DNA from: Pseudalkalibacillus salsuginis
Lineage (GTDB): Bacteria > Bacillota > Bacilli > Bacillales > Fictibacillaceae
DNA: 64,000 nt
Assembly (NCBI RefSeq): GCF_021646685.1
Contig: NZ_JAKJHW010000010.1
Location: forward strand, 1-64,000
Direction: 5' to 3'
Shown: positions 36,665 to 45,794 of the stretch, piece after piece
How positions within the stretch are numbered: the stretch's first letter is position 1
Layout: the number at the start of each line of letters is the position of its first letter
The notes under the pieces: generated by a model
Database searches by the model: none
Told to the model about the DNA's origin: nothing
What the model saw: only the letters and a program-made list of their open reading frames with translations
Made by a program: the position numbers and the translations under genes

Positions 36665-36845
36665 AATCTACCGGTTGACACACCCCCTATCCGCGTAGGT
36701 TTTCAGTGCATACAGATGTTGGCAGGTCTCCTGGCTCATGATCATCGTTCACTGCGCCTTCCCGTACGATAAACAGTGGCATTTTGCAGTGAACTCCCAA
36801 TTACAGTGGCGGGACCGCGTTGGAATCTAACCAACTTCCCTTTCA
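36665..36845 (-). promoter_or_regulatory. Cobalamin riboswitch
   Basis: On the minus strand, GGTCCCGCCACTG and later GAGCCAGGAGACCTGCC (B12 box) are diagnostic of the adenosylcobalamin aptamer. The element begins near GGGAAGTTGGTTAGATTCC and ends around the TACGCGGATAGGGGG segment. The adjoining terminator and the btuFCD-cob operon fit it. Confidence 0.95.
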
Positions 36846-37151
36846 AGTCTTCATTCAAAAAGACACCAACTCTGTTATATGTATGAAATTTTCCGCTATG
36901 TTTGATTATACACTACAATCGACTGCTATAGGCAAGGTCTTTCTGATAAATTTCAATATAAAAAGACATCCTCGGACTAAACCTCTTGTAAATTTAATGA
37001 CTTCAATACGATTTATAGATAAAGCTCTTACTAACACAATTATCAAAAGTATCACATATTTATAAAACAAGCTTTTTAAATTGTTATGATCAGTTTATAG
37101 GGGATGCCAAGCACCTCCCCTACCTACCCCCTTCTTATATAGATAAATTGG

Positions 37152-37179
37152 AGGGGCTGACCCATTGGGTCAGCCCCTT
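37152..37179. repeat. Perfect palindrome GGGGCTGACCC / GGGTCAGCCCC
   Basis: An 11-bp perfect inverted repeat with a four-base loop. There is no adjacent gene end in either direction close enough to assign it as a terminator. The GGCTGACCC arm resembles the end of the element at 45565-45677. Confidence 0.6.
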
Positions 37180-37397
37180 CGGAGTGGATAAGTTCCTTCT
37201 TAAGGTACGAATCGTTTTCTGAAATAGGAACTGACGAACTTTCGAAGTAAAGGTCTAGATGATGAATCTTACGAAAGCATTTGAAATATAAACAAGATCC
37301 TGAATGTAAAAACCACTTACGTTTTTTACGTGCGAATTATAAATGTGTACAACCAAAACAAAACCCGTTGCTCTTATTCTTCATTGTAGTTATTTCG

Positions 37398-37425
37398 AAA
37401 AAATAAAAACCCCTTGACAGGGGCT
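37398..37425 (-). terminator. Terminator of the PCYCGCG lipoprotein gene
   Basis: On the minus strand CCCC TGTCAA GGGG followed by TTTTTATTTTTT, directly after the stop at 37428. Confidence 0.85.
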
Positions 37426-37427
37426 TT

Positions 37428-37910
37428 TTAAACTTCAGGTGTAGGTGTCGGTTCTCCGAATCCATCCTTGTATTGTTCATCGATCATGGTACGGATTTCT
37501 TTGATCGATTTTCCGTCTTTATATTCCAATATAGATTTCACTGCGATATCCAAGCATGCTTTACACCTAGTAGCATGATCATCCCATACAAGAGAGCCAT
37601 CTTTCTTGTTTTCATGTATGAAACAATCGTAGTTGTTTTTATGGTTGGCTGATTCGCCGCAACCGCAATAGCAAGGGATATTTTCCAGGAGATCTTGATG
37701 CATGGCTGCTGCTCTATATATATTTTGCATATTCTCAGACTTGTCATCCAAAAATGTTGGAATGACTTCCGCCGATTCCGTTTGTTCCCGTAAATCACCG
37801 TTTGATGCTTGATGGACCCCATCATGATCCTTGTGTTCTTCATCAGAACAAGCACCCAAAAGCGGAAGGCTAAGGATAAATACCAAGAATAAACTGCTGT
37901 ACTTTTTCAT
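37428..37910 (-). CDS. PCYCGCG-motif lipoprotein
   Basis: A 160-residue-class lipoprotein (159 codons plus stop in the chosen frame, about 160). The signal MKKYSSLFLVFILSLPLLGAC has lipobox LLGAC; then comes a His/Asp-rich segment (EEHKDHDGVH). The conserved core is ENIPCYCGCGES, C-x-C-x-C, followed by NYDCFIHE and ATRCKACLDIA. Members are secreted Cys-rich proteins of unknown function, suspected to bind metal. The ATG at 37910 is chosen from the signal peptide; its ribosome-binding site is weak and a GTG at 37922 is possible. Confidence 0.85.
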   Translation of the reverse strand: MKKYSSLFLVFILSLPLLGACSDEEHKDHDGVHQASNGDLREQTESAEVIPTFLDDKSENMQNIYRAAAMHQDLLENIPCYCGCGESANHKNNYDCFIHENKKDGSLVWDDHATRCKACLDIAVKSILEYKDGKSIKEIRTMIDEQYKDGFGEPTPTPEV

Positions 37911-38127
37911 TTCCAAGTTCACTCCATTGTGGATTTTCACATCTATCATACCACTATCTTTTCAATAGAGGGGGATTAAAATGTTTTATCTTTGTGACAC
38001 TCGCATTATCATTTTTCAATCCCTTAGATGAGAAATTAAATTCTCTTCCCAAAGATTCCATCTCAATTTATTAAAATACGATATGGATGAAATGGAGTGA
38101 ATAGGTGCCAGTTCACTATCGTTCTAT

Positions 38128-38889
38128 CTAAAAAATTGAAATTAGCTCTTTAGTATAAGGATGGCGTTCCTCACTAAATAAATGATCGCGGTTGAATTGA
38201 TCGACAAGCTTCCCTTCTTTCATGACTATGATCCGTTGGCTCATTTGGCTGACAGCTGCCAGATCATGTGAAATAAACAAGTAAGAGAGATTTAACATTT
38301 CGCGAAGTTCTGTCAATAAAGTAAGCACTGCCCCTTGCGAGATTACATCAAGGCTTGCAGTTGGCTCATCGAGAACAATAATCTCTGGTTCAATGCTGAT
38401 AGCACGGGCAATCGTCACACGTTGACGTTGTCCACCACTTAATTCATGGGGATATCGATCAGCCAGGCCAGCCGGAAGCTCAACGGCTTCAAGAAGCTGC
38501 TTTACAAAATCATCCCTAGAGGTGTAAGAAAAATAGTTTAGATTAAGTTCCTTCCTGTACTGGGCGTAAGGATCAATCAGTGAATCCTTTATTTTAAGCT
38601 TTGGGTTTAAAGCAGCTGATGGATTTTGAAACACGATTTGAATCTTTTTCCGGTAAGGGTGCAACTGACGCTCACTAAGCTTTTCAATTGCTTCATCATT
38701 AAAATAGATCGAGCCACTGTCAATTGGTTCGATCCTCAGCAAGCAACGAGCCAAAGTACTTTTACCACAACCACTTTCACCGACGAGGCCTAGACATTCA
38801 CCCTTGTTCAGTTCAAATGAGAGATTGTTCACCGCTGTTTTTGTTTCTTGGTATGATTTTTTCAGTCGTTCAACAGTAAGCAGACTCAT
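38128..38889 (-). CDS. Peptide/nickel-type ABC transporter ATPase (second subunit)
   Basis: A 253-residue OppF/NikE/CntF-like ATPase: GESGCGKSTLARCLL, LSGGQRQRVTIARAI, IVLDEPTASLD. It ends the five-gene operon and overlaps its partner ATPase by four bases. It energises import with the SBP and permeases upstream. Zur-like boxes at the operon promoter suggest a metal or metal-chelate substrate. Confidence 0.92.
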   Translation of the reverse strand: MSLLTVERLKKSYQETKTAVNNLSFELNKGECLGLVGESGCGKSTLARCLLRIEPIDSGSIYFNDEAIEKLSERQLHPYRKKIQIVFQNPSAALNPKLKIKDSLIDPYAQYRKELNLNYFSYTSRDDFVKQLLEAVELPAGLADRYPHELSGGQRQRVTIARAISIEPEIIVLDEPTASLDVISQGAVLTLLTELREMLNLSYLFISHDLAAVSQMSQRIIVMKEGKLVDQFNRDHLFSEERHPYTKELISIF

Positions 38890-39686
38890 ACGTTTTCAAC
38901 CTCTTTTAACCCAGATGGAAGGTCGTGTCCTATCCTGGGTGCAGCTTGGATCAACTGCTTGGTATATTCATGCTGCGGATGGTCAAGTATACGATGCTTA
39001 CCGCCGGATTCAACGATTTTCCCCTCCTTCATGACAGCTAGACGAGTCCCATAGCGTCTGACATGGCGCCAATCATGGGTGATGAATAAAATCGTACAGC
39101 CTGTTTCCTTTTGCCGCTTTGCAAGCAATTCTAGAATCCTGTGGCCGGAGACGCTGTCAAGTGCTGTGGTTATCTCATCTGCAATCAATAAATCAGGTGA
39201 CAGCAAAAGTGCCATAGCAATCGAAACCCGCTGAAGTTGCCCCCCGCTTAATTGAAAAGGGTATCGATTATACAAAGCTTCATCTAACCCAACTGAGTCA
39301 AGTGCTTCCATTGAATTTATTTGCTGGTCTTTGGTATCGGGAATACCATGGGCTTTCTGATATTCTTCAAAATGTTGTGCGATAGTTCTAAACGGTGTAA
39401 AAGAGCCTTGATAATCTTGGAAAACATAAGACAATTTTTGGCCACGGAATGACCTCATCCGTTTTGGAGATAACGATAGTAAATCTTCATCTTTAAAAAG
39501 AATCTTTCCCTCAACCTGCAAATTAGGTGAAAGCATTCTTCCAATTGCCTGTGAAAGTAAGCTTTTGCCGCTTCCACTTTGTCCAACCAGCGCATACCAT
39601 TCTCCTTCACGAATAGAGAGTGATACATTATCGATAATTTTCTTTTCTTTGCTGCTGATGGATAATTGTTCAATTGATAAAATCAT
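38886..39686 (-). CDS. Peptide/nickel-type ABC transporter ATPase (first subunit)
   Basis: A 266-residue OppD/NikD/CntD-like ATPase: GQSGSGKSLLSQAIG, LSGGQLQRVSIAMAL, LLIADEITTALD. It overlaps both neighbours by four bases. The A-loop and D-loop are intact, so it should be active. Confidence 0.92.
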   Translation of the reverse strand: MILSIEQLSISSKEKKIIDNVSLSIREGEWYALVGQSGSGKSLLSQAIGRMLSPNLQVEGKILFKDEDLLSLSPKRMRSFRGQKLSYVFQDYQGSFTPFRTIAQHFEEYQKAHGIPDTKDQQINSMEALDSVGLDEALYNRYPFQLSGGQLQRVSIAMALLLSPDLLIADEITTALDSVSGHRILELLAKRQKETGCTILFITHDWRHVRRYGTRLAVMKEGKIVESGGKHRILDHPQHEYTKQLIQAAPRIGHDLPSGLKEVENV

Positions 39687-40537
39687 TGCTGCACCTCTTT
39701 CTTCACATCATAATGGTCACGTAAATAATCTCCCAGCATATTCGTTAACAGCACAACAACCATAATAGCTAAACCTGGATATATCATTAATTCAGGTCTT
39801 GACTGAAAATATGGACGAGAATCATTCAGCATTGCCCCCCATTCAGGAACTGGGGGCTGTGCTCCAAGTCCAATGTATGAAAAGGCAGAAATGAGCAAAA
39901 TAATTTTGCCTAGATCAAGACTTGCGAGTACAAAAACATGCCCCATAATGTGAGGAAATAAATGCTTACGCATAATTTCACTTGAAGGTAGGCCATTAAT
40001 ACGGGCAATCAGCACATAATCTTTTTGGGATTCTGATAAAACCGTGCTACGGACAAGACGGGCATAATTTACCCATTTGACCATCACAATAGCAAGCACG
40101 AGGTTACCGATGCCCGGTCCAAGTAGACCACTTAGAACAATGGCGACAATCGTATCCGGAAAGGCTAAAAATCCATCGGCAATCCGCATGAATATCCGGT
40201 CTACCAACCCGCGTTTATACCCGGAAATAAGACCAAAGGGGATCCCGATGATAAGGGCGACAATCAGCGCCAGCAAGCTATAACCGATTGTTTGCTGACC
40301 ACCCAGTAAGAGTCTGGTCAGTACGTCCCGACCGAGCTGATCTGTCCCAAGAGGATGTTGAAGGCTCATATCCTGAAGTCGATGATCGAGATTTGTTAAT
40401 GTGGGATCATGCCGTAAATAAAAAAAAGCGTATACGGCGACTACAAAAACAAAGATAACACATATCACCGCCATAAGCCCTTGCCAACTGTGTTTTTTTA
40501 CCTTTGGCAAACCTATACCTACAGACAATCCTTTCAT
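39683..40537 (-). CDS. Peptide/nickel-type ABC transporter permease (second)
   Basis: A 284-residue DppC/NikC/CntC-type permease. MKGLSVGIGLPKVKKHSWQG leads into the first span; HPLGTDQLGRDVLTRLLLGG is the family signature and GLGAQPPVPEWGAML the EAA-adjacent loop. The ATG at 40537 (GGGAG upstream) overlaps the previous stop as TGATG; the ORF extends 22 codons further without a site. Confidence 0.92.
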   Translation of the reverse strand: MKGLSVGIGLPKVKKHSWQGLMAVICVIFVFVVAVYAFFYLRHDPTLTNLDHRLQDMSLQHPLGTDQLGRDVLTRLLLGGQQTIGYSLLALIVALIIGIPFGLISGYKRGLVDRIFMRIADGFLAFPDTIVAIVLSGLLGPGIGNLVLAIVMVKWVNYARLVRSTVLSESQKDYVLIARINGLPSSEIMRKHLFPHIMGHVFVLASLDLGKIILLISAFSYIGLGAQPPVPEWGAMLNDSRPYFQSRPELMIYPGLAIMVVVLLTNMLGDYLRDHYDVKKEVQQ

Positions 40538-41481
40538 CAGTTGGTCTCCCTTTCTTTTAGTTTCATCTCGGGATTTAAATATCTGTAAGATAAATCCACA
40601 CATGTATTTACAAAGAAAACAATGATCGCCATGATTAAAATATACCCTTGTATAAGGGGATAATCACGTTGACGTATCGCATCAACGACAAGCTTTCCTA
40701 TCCCTGGATACGCAAATAAAACTTCAATCACTACAACACCGCCAATCAGACTTCCTAAACTGACTCCAAATACGGTAATAACAGGAGGAAGGCTGTGTCG
40801 AAATGCATGGGTCAGAAAAATTCGCCTTTCCGACAACCCACGTGCTCTCGCTGCACGGATAAATTCCTGGCTAAGCGAATCCAGCAAGCTGGAACGAAGC
40901 AAACGGACATACACGCTTGAAATGGCCAGACCAAGTGTCAATGAGGGTAAGATCAATGAGACGAAGCCATCCCTCCCCATGGTTGGCAGCCAGTTGAAAC
41001 GTACACCGAATAAATTAATAAAAATAAGGCCAAGCCAAAAACTTGGGATGGCCGCACCAAGAATAGATAGAATTCTGCTCACTTGATCAATCCAGCTATT
41101 ACGATAAAGAGCAGATAGCGATCCTAATGGAATTGATACGACCAGCATGACAACCAACGAACCAAAGGCTAATTCCATAGTGGCAGGCAACCCCATTACA
41201 ATCATATCCATTACAGGTTGGCCAGTGACATAAGACACCCCAAAATCAAGCTGGATAAATTTAAGCAGCCAAAGTCCGTACTGGACGAACAATGGCTTGT
41301 TAAATCCCATTTCCTCTCGTAATTCCTCCACTTGCTCCTGACTAACCGACAGCTCATCAACATTCAAAATTGTCAAAACAGGATCCCCAGGTGCTAGCCG
41401 AACAAACAAAAAACTAACAAATGTGATAAATAACATGAAAAATAGAACTTCAAAGAATTTCCGAGCAAGAATCTGAACCAT
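40537..41481 (-). CDS. Peptide/nickel-type ABC transporter permease (first)
   Basis: A 314-residue DppB/NikB/CntB-type permease with six spans. It shows FVRLAPGDPVLTIL near the N-terminus, EFIRAARARGLSERRIFLTH (EAA loop) and a C-terminal ending in YLNPEMKLKERE. One base separates it from the SBP gene. Confidence 0.92.
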   Translation of the reverse strand: MVQILARKFFEVLFFMLFITFVSFLFVRLAPGDPVLTILNVDELSVSQEQVEELREEMGFNKPLFVQYGLWLLKFIQLDFGVSYVTGQPVMDMIVMGLPATMELAFGSLVVMLVVSIPLGSLSALYRNSWIDQVSRILSILGAAIPSFWLGLIFINLFGVRFNWLPTMGRDGFVSLILPSLTLGLAISSVYVRLLRSSLLDSLSQEFIRAARARGLSERRIFLTHAFRHSLPPVITVFGVSLGSLIGGVVVIEVLFAYPGIGKLVVDAIRQRDYPLIQGYILIMAIIVFFVNTCVDLSYRYLNPEMKLKERETN

Positions 41482-43047
41482 TTACTTCACATCCAGCTCG
41501 TTGGTGATCATGTAATATTCACTTCGTGTCGTCACCCAATTTTTAACTTTGTTTTCGTTATACGCAACAATGGTGGAAGGATGCAAGACAAATGAATTGA
41601 TCATATTGTCATGAACATAATCAGCCGCCTGCTCTGCAAGAACAGCTCGTTCTTCTTGACTGACCGTTTGATTGAGCTTGTCAATGATTTCAGTCAGTTC
41701 AGGCTCATGAGCGCCGCTAAAATTGAGAGCACCAGTAGGGTGATAGGTTGCATTCAAATAATAACCAGCATCACCACGCGGGGCTGTTAAATTACTGTAC
41801 GTAGCCAAATCCCAGCCACGGTTTGTGGCCATATATTCCTCAGGGATGTCGATTTGGCGAATTTTAACATCAATTCCGATCCCTTTTGCGGTCGATTGAA
41901 AAACTTGAGCGATTAATGGCAAGTCTGCTCTTGCGCTATAAGTTAAAAGGGTAAATTCAAGAGGCTCTCCATCTTTTTGCATCACCCCGTTTTCAAGTGA
42001 ATAGCCCGCCTCCTCCAAGTATTTGACAGCTATATCCGTTCCTGATTCCTTCTTCTCATATGATGGGGCAAACGGCAGTGATGGCAAAAATGGCCCAACA
42101 GCAGGTTCAGCATACCCTAAAAGAATTGAATCAACAATCTTCTCGCGGTCAATCAAGGCATCAACAGCGCGACGCACATTGACATCTTGTAAACTTTCGC
42201 GATCCATATTCATTGTCATTTGATGTACACGGAATGTCGCTGTCGATTCAACTTCAATCCCATCTTGTGTTCGTAACGATTCCAAGCTTACCACCTCTGG
42301 ACGATAAACAATATCCACCTGCCCAGATTGAAGCGCAAGCGTACGAGCATTAGCATCCTCATTAAAAGCGAATGTTACTGAATCAAGGTTTGAAGCCCCA
42401 TCCCAATAATCAGCATAGCGCTCGAGTTCAAGCTTGCTTCCAGGTGTAAACGACTTCAATGCAAATGGTCCTGTACCGACCGGTTTGTTGACTATGTCCT
42501 CCTCTGTTACGTCAATGATCGAAACATTTGGATTGACAAGCTCCGAAACGAATTCCGGAAAAGGTTCCTTTGTTGTGATATGTAATGTATAGCCATCTGC
42601 TTCAATCTTATCGATTTTAAGTGCATTTTGAATCGCAACATTCTCTTTCAGGGCTCGTTCAAGGGAGGCTTTCACTGCTTCAGCATCCATTTTATTTCCA
42701 TTTTGAAATGTGACATCTTTACGGAGGTTAATCGTCCAATGTTGCCCATCCTCACCCTCCCAGCTTTCCGCTAGCCATGGGGCAATGGTTAAATTATCTT
42801 CATCTAGTCGGACTAGCGTTTCAGTTATCCCCGCTCTTAACGGTACATAACTTGAATCAACATGAGGATCTAGAGAATTAGTAGAGAAATTATAGAGAAA
42901 GCTGATGTGCTTGTCTTCTGCTTTTTTCTCACCTGTACTTCCTGTTGATTGCGTACAAGCACTTAACAAACTGACACAGACCAATAAAATCGCCATTTTA
43001 ATCCTTTTGAAACTGATGTAGCTTTGCCAATACTTATTTGTTATCAT
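41482..43047 (-). CDS. Nickel/metallophore-type ABC transporter substrate-binding lipoprotein
   Basis: A 521-residue SBP_bac_5 family lipoprotein (NikA/CntA branch). Lipobox LLSAC follows a basic signal peptide. The N-lobe has FLYNFSTNSLDPHVDSSY, RAGITETLVRLDEDNL, then APWLAESWEG and DGQHWTINLRKDVTFQNG. NikA-like proteins bind Ni, or metal-chelate complexes as in CntA-staphylopine. Start ATG 43047 follows GGGGAG; the nine-residue upstream extension is rejected. First gene of the operon, directly behind a promoter with two Zur-like boxes. No opine-metallophore synthase is nearby. Confidence 0.9.
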   Translation of the reverse strand: MITNKYWQSYISFKRIKMAILLVCVSLLSACTQSTGSTGEKKAEDKHISFLYNFSTNSLDPHVDSSYVPLRAGITETLVRLDEDNLTIAPWLAESWEGEDGQHWTINLRKDVTFQNGNKMDAEAVKASLERALKENVAIQNALKIDKIEADGYTLHITTKEPFPEFVSELVNPNVSIIDVTEEDIVNKPVGTGPFALKSFTPGSKLELERYADYWDGASNLDSVTFAFNEDANARTLALQSGQVDIVYRPEVVSLESLRTQDGIEVESTATFRVHQMTMNMDRESLQDVNVRRAVDALIDREKIVDSILLGYAEPAVGPFLPSLPFAPSYEKKESGTDIAVKYLEEAGYSLENGVMQKDGEPLEFTLLTYSARADLPLIAQVFQSTAKGIGIDVKIRQIDIPEEYMATNRGWDLATYSNLTAPRGDAGYYLNATYHPTGALNFSGAHEPELTEIIDKLNQTVSQEERAVLAEQAADYVHDNMINSFVLHPSTIVAYNENKVKNWVTTRSEYYMITNELDVK

Positions 43048-43064
43048 GTGTGAACTCCCCTTTG

Positions 43065-43079
43065 GCGTAATCATTCCGA
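43065..43079 (-). promoter_or_regulatory. Zur-like box, proximal
   Basis: On the minus strand TCGGAATGATTACGC matches the Bacillus Zur 7-1-7 consensus TCGTAAT-N-ATTACGA at all but two positions. It lies between the distal box and the SBP ribosome-binding site. Confidence 0.65.
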
Positions 43080-43090
43080 TTTATAGTATA

Positions 43091-43105
43091 TCGTAATCAT
43101 TTCGA
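43091..43105 (-). promoter_or_regulatory. Zur-like box, distal
   Basis: On the minus strand TCGAAATGATTACGA matches TCGTAAT-N-ATTACGA with one difference, and the 5' flank continues as AAA of the longer 9-1-9 form. Centre-to-centre spacing to the proximal box is 26 bp. It begins just downstream of the -10 element. Confidence 0.75.
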
Positions 43106-43112
43106 TTTATAT

Positions 43113-43139
43113 ATTATAGGAATGCTTCTAATTTGACAA
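43113..43139 (-). promoter_or_regulatory. Sigma-A-type promoter of the metal ABC operon
   Basis: On the minus strand TTGTCA (43134-43139) and TATAAT (43113-43118) with a 15-bp spacer, slightly short. Zur-like boxes sit immediately downstream, an arrangement expected for repression by promoter or start-site occlusion. Confidence 0.6.
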
Positions 43140-43269
43140 GGAAAAACATAGGTTCTGATCCAAACGTTTTTCACCAGCTTAATTACTTAAGCTTCACACC
43201 TGGCAATTCAATGTGTCCCTGATATGTAATACTTTGATGCAACCCTTGACAATATGCTCTTTGACAAAC

Positions 43270-43301
43270 AAAAAACACCTCATCTAAACAGAAGAGGTGC
43301 T
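43270..43301 (-). terminator. Terminator downstream of serine hydrolase gene
   Basis: On the minus strand CACCTC / GAGGTG stem with a 12-base loop and TTTTTT tail, 140 bases past the stop at 43443. Confidence 0.7.
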
Positions 43302-43442
43302 CTTTATGAAGGAGTATAATGAACGATACGAATTGACTGCCAAGCCGATTTTAAATCAAATTTAATGAACTACAAATGTTTAAACAGTAAAAAAGTAGAG
43401 CTTCCCGATTGTTTTAATGAAAATGATTCCAATAGTAAACGA

Positions 43443-44468
43443 TCACTTTTTGTGAATTTTTATAATTTTCATCATTAGTTTTGCTGCTATTCTATGTCCG
43501 AAAAACTGATTAACGGTTCCAGAAAAGTAAAGATCAGTCTTGGGGTGATAAAAGGCATATGAACCAGATTGACCCCAGTGCCCTATTAGTCCGTCCTTTA
43601 ACTCTAACAATGAGATTGGCTGGCTTGCAATACCAGTCCCATAATAAAATAATCCAGGACCAAAAAGAAGTTTCCAACTTTTCAGCTCATTGAAAGCTTC
43701 TTTCGGAAAGAAGCACCCACTAAAAAAAGCTTTCAGGAAGATCATAGTCTCTTCTGCGGTGGAGACAATACCACCTTCAGGCCCTATAGATGACATATAC
43801 ACCGGTAAATGCAGCTCCTTATCTTTGAAAAATAACGGAGCTGGTCTAGAATCATTTACATCTTCATATAAATATGTTTTTACTAAATTCAGTTCATTAA
43901 ATATATGTTCCTTGAAGACTGTGTTTATATCTTTTTTTGTTATTATTTCTATGATTTTTCCTAAAAGTTGAAAGTTTGTATCGGAATACTGAGCCTTTTT
44001 TCCCGGTACAAATTTTGGTTTCTTCCGTTTTGCATGAGTAATCGTTTTATCGAAGCCCCATTTTTGGTCTTTCCCTGCAGTTAATTCAGAAACAGCATTG
44101 GCTGAAAAATAATCTGGAATCCCTGATGTATTTGACATTAGATGTTTAATTGTAATTTCCTTGGAGTAATCAACACCTCTATAGACATGAAGTTTATGGA
44201 GGATATCATCTGAGAGATAACTGGAAATTTTGTCTTCTAATTGAAGTTGATTTTCAGTTCTTAATTTTAGTAAAACAGCTGTAACGTATAATTTCGTTAC
44301 ACTTGCAATAAAAAAGGGTTGGTCTGCAGTCAAATTACCTGCATTACTTATAAGAGATAAAGAGCCATCACCTTTCTCTACACAAATTACTGTACCAAAA
44401 ATGTTTTTTTTAGATACAGCATTTGACGTAATGTCATCAAGATAGGATTGGTCAATTATATTTGACAA
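43443..44468 (-). CDS. Serine hydrolase of the beta-lactamase family (second)
   Basis: A 341-residue PBP-fold hydrolase with SxxK at 56-59 (SVTK), YSDTN as YxN motif, HLMSNTSGIPDYFSA and late HWGQSGSYAFYHP. No signal peptide. Base composition is a little more AT-rich than neighbours. The TTG start at 44468 follows GGGGG. It is 30 bases downstream of fabH on the same strand, so possibly cotranscribed; a role in lipid or ester metabolism is only a guess. Confidence 0.85.
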   Translation of the reverse strand: MSNIIDQSYLDDITSNAVSKKNIFGTVICVEKGDGSLSLISNAGNLTADQPFFIASVTKLYVTAVLLKLRTENQLQLEDKISSYLSDDILHKLHVYRGVDYSKEITIKHLMSNTSGIPDYFSANAVSELTAGKDQKWGFDKTITHAKRKKPKFVPGKKAQYSDTNFQLLGKIIEIITKKDINTVFKEHIFNELNLVKTYLYEDVNDSRPAPLFFKDKELHLPVYMSSIGPEGGIVSTAEETMIFLKAFFSGCFFPKEAFNELKSWKLLFGPGLFYYGTGIASQPISLLELKDGLIGHWGQSGSYAFYHPKTDLYFSGTVNQFFGHRIAAKLMMKIIKIHKK

Positions 44469-44498
44469 CCTGATATCCCCCGTTTCAATGAAAATAAA

Positions 44499-45479
44499 TT
44501 AAACCGTCCATTTAATAATCTGGCCAGCATAGGCTAATCCTCCGCCGAATCCATATAGCAGAACGGTTTGGTCCGGGAGCAATAAACCCTCTCGAACTCC
44601 CATATCCAGAGACAGCGGTATTGTAGCTGATGAAGTATTCCCATAATACTCAAGGCTGTACAAAGTGTTTTCAATGGGTATATTACTTTTATCACATATG
44701 GATTCAATAATTCTTAAGTTGGCACTATGGGGAACAAACCAGTCAATATCCCCCAACTGGATCCTTGATTTCTCCAATAAAGTGTTTATTCCTTCAGGTA
44801 CCGTATTGACTGCCCATTTATATACTTCTCTTCCATTTTGAACGATGTAGCCGCTATCCTTCAATTGTTCATCAAACATGTTGTTGGATAGGTCAGTACA
44901 ATATAAACTGTCGCCCATTTCCCCTTCGGATCCAGCGTGGGCAGAAATAAAAGATGGACTCTTTTCGTCATATTCGATAAGGACAGCACCTGCGCCGTCA
45001 CCAAATAATACACACGTTGTCCGATCACTATAATCGGTAATCTTTGAAAGTGTTTCTGCTCCAATCACTAAGATTTTCTTGTTTAGACCAGACGTTATCA
45101 AACCATTCGCCACATATAATCCATATGTAAATCCAGCACAAGCAGCGTTTAGGTCAATGGCTCCAGCATTTTTGATACCCAGCTTGGCTTGAACTAATGA
45201 AGCTGTGCTAGGTGTTTTAAAATCAGGAGTTAACGTACAACAGATAATCATATCTACATCTTCTACTTGTTTATCATACCGTTTAATCAAATTTTTTACA
45301 GCTTTCACACTTAGATCACTTGTATATTCATTTTCATCCGCTATTCTGCGTTCTCTCATTCCGGTGCGTTTAACAATCCATTCGTCATTTGTATCAACCA
45401 GTTCCTCTAAATCTCGATTTGTAAGCCTCTTCTCAGGTACATAGGATCCTATAGCCTTGATAGATGCTTTTGACATCAT
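44499..45479 (-). CDS. fabH: 3-oxoacyl-ACP synthase III
   Basis: A 326-residue ketosynthase III with the catalytic triad visible: Cys in NAACAGFTYG, His in VPHSANLRI, Asn in YYGNTSSATIP. It starts with IKAIGSYVPEKRLTN and closes with LYGFGGGLAYAGQII. It condenses acyl-CoA with malonyl-ACP; with no fab genes adjacent, it is likely a secondary FabH (FabHB type) or specialised. The ATG at 45479 follows GGGAGGAAT. The longer ORF start is rejected. Confidence 0.92.
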   Translation of the reverse strand: MMSKASIKAIGSYVPEKRLTNRDLEELVDTNDEWIVKRTGMRERRIADENEYTSDLSVKAVKNLIKRYDKQVEDVDMIICCTLTPDFKTPSTASLVQAKLGIKNAGAIDLNAACAGFTYGLYVANGLITSGLNKKILVIGAETLSKITDYSDRTTCVLFGDGAGAVLIEYDEKSPSFISAHAGSEGEMGDSLYCTDLSNNMFDEQLKDSGYIVQNGREVYKWAVNTVPEGINTLLEKSRIQLGDIDWFVPHSANLRIIESICDKSNIPIENTLYSLEYYGNTSSATIPLSLDMGVREGLLLPDQTVLLYGFGGGLAYAGQIIKWTV

Positions 45480-45564
45480 ATTCGATTCCTCCCTTTTTAA
45501 GATTCTATTCATATTTTAACACTAACTATTAATACCAGGTACTAATTAAACACAAAAAAATAAT

Positions 45565-45677
45565 AGGCTGACCCAAAACAATCGTGTTTGATACCACCAA
45601 AATAATATTTGTATAAAACCATGCTTTTTCTCTACATGTTGTTAGTAACGGTGAGAACCTGACTTATGGGACAGCCT
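45565..45677. mobile_element. Possible MITE-like element with IS1182-like ends
   Basis: AGGCTGACCCA at the left end and TGGGACAGCCT at the right are inverted repeats with one mismatch, 113 bp apart, around AT-rich non-coding DNA. The termini (GGCTGACCCAAAAC; GACTTATGGGACAGCC) resemble the ends of IS1182-type elements as I recall them. No transposase is inside, and target-site duplication is unclear. Confidence 0.35.
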
Positions 45678-45794
45678 CTTCGTTTTTATGGGAAAACGAA
45701 GGTGATTTCGTGTGTGTATTTGTACTGCGTGCCTTTCAAAAATTGAACCTGTTACCAACAGGAGAAGGGTTAATTGACGGTTTGAAAGTTGGTT

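Larger units (their letters stand above)
36846..37427. other. Gap between riboswitch and PCYCGCG lipoprotein gene
   Basis: The AT-rich part adjoining 36846 should contain the cobalamin-operon promoter. Besides the strong hairpin at 37152-37179 and the terminator at 37398-37425, nothing coding was supported. Confidence 0.5.
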
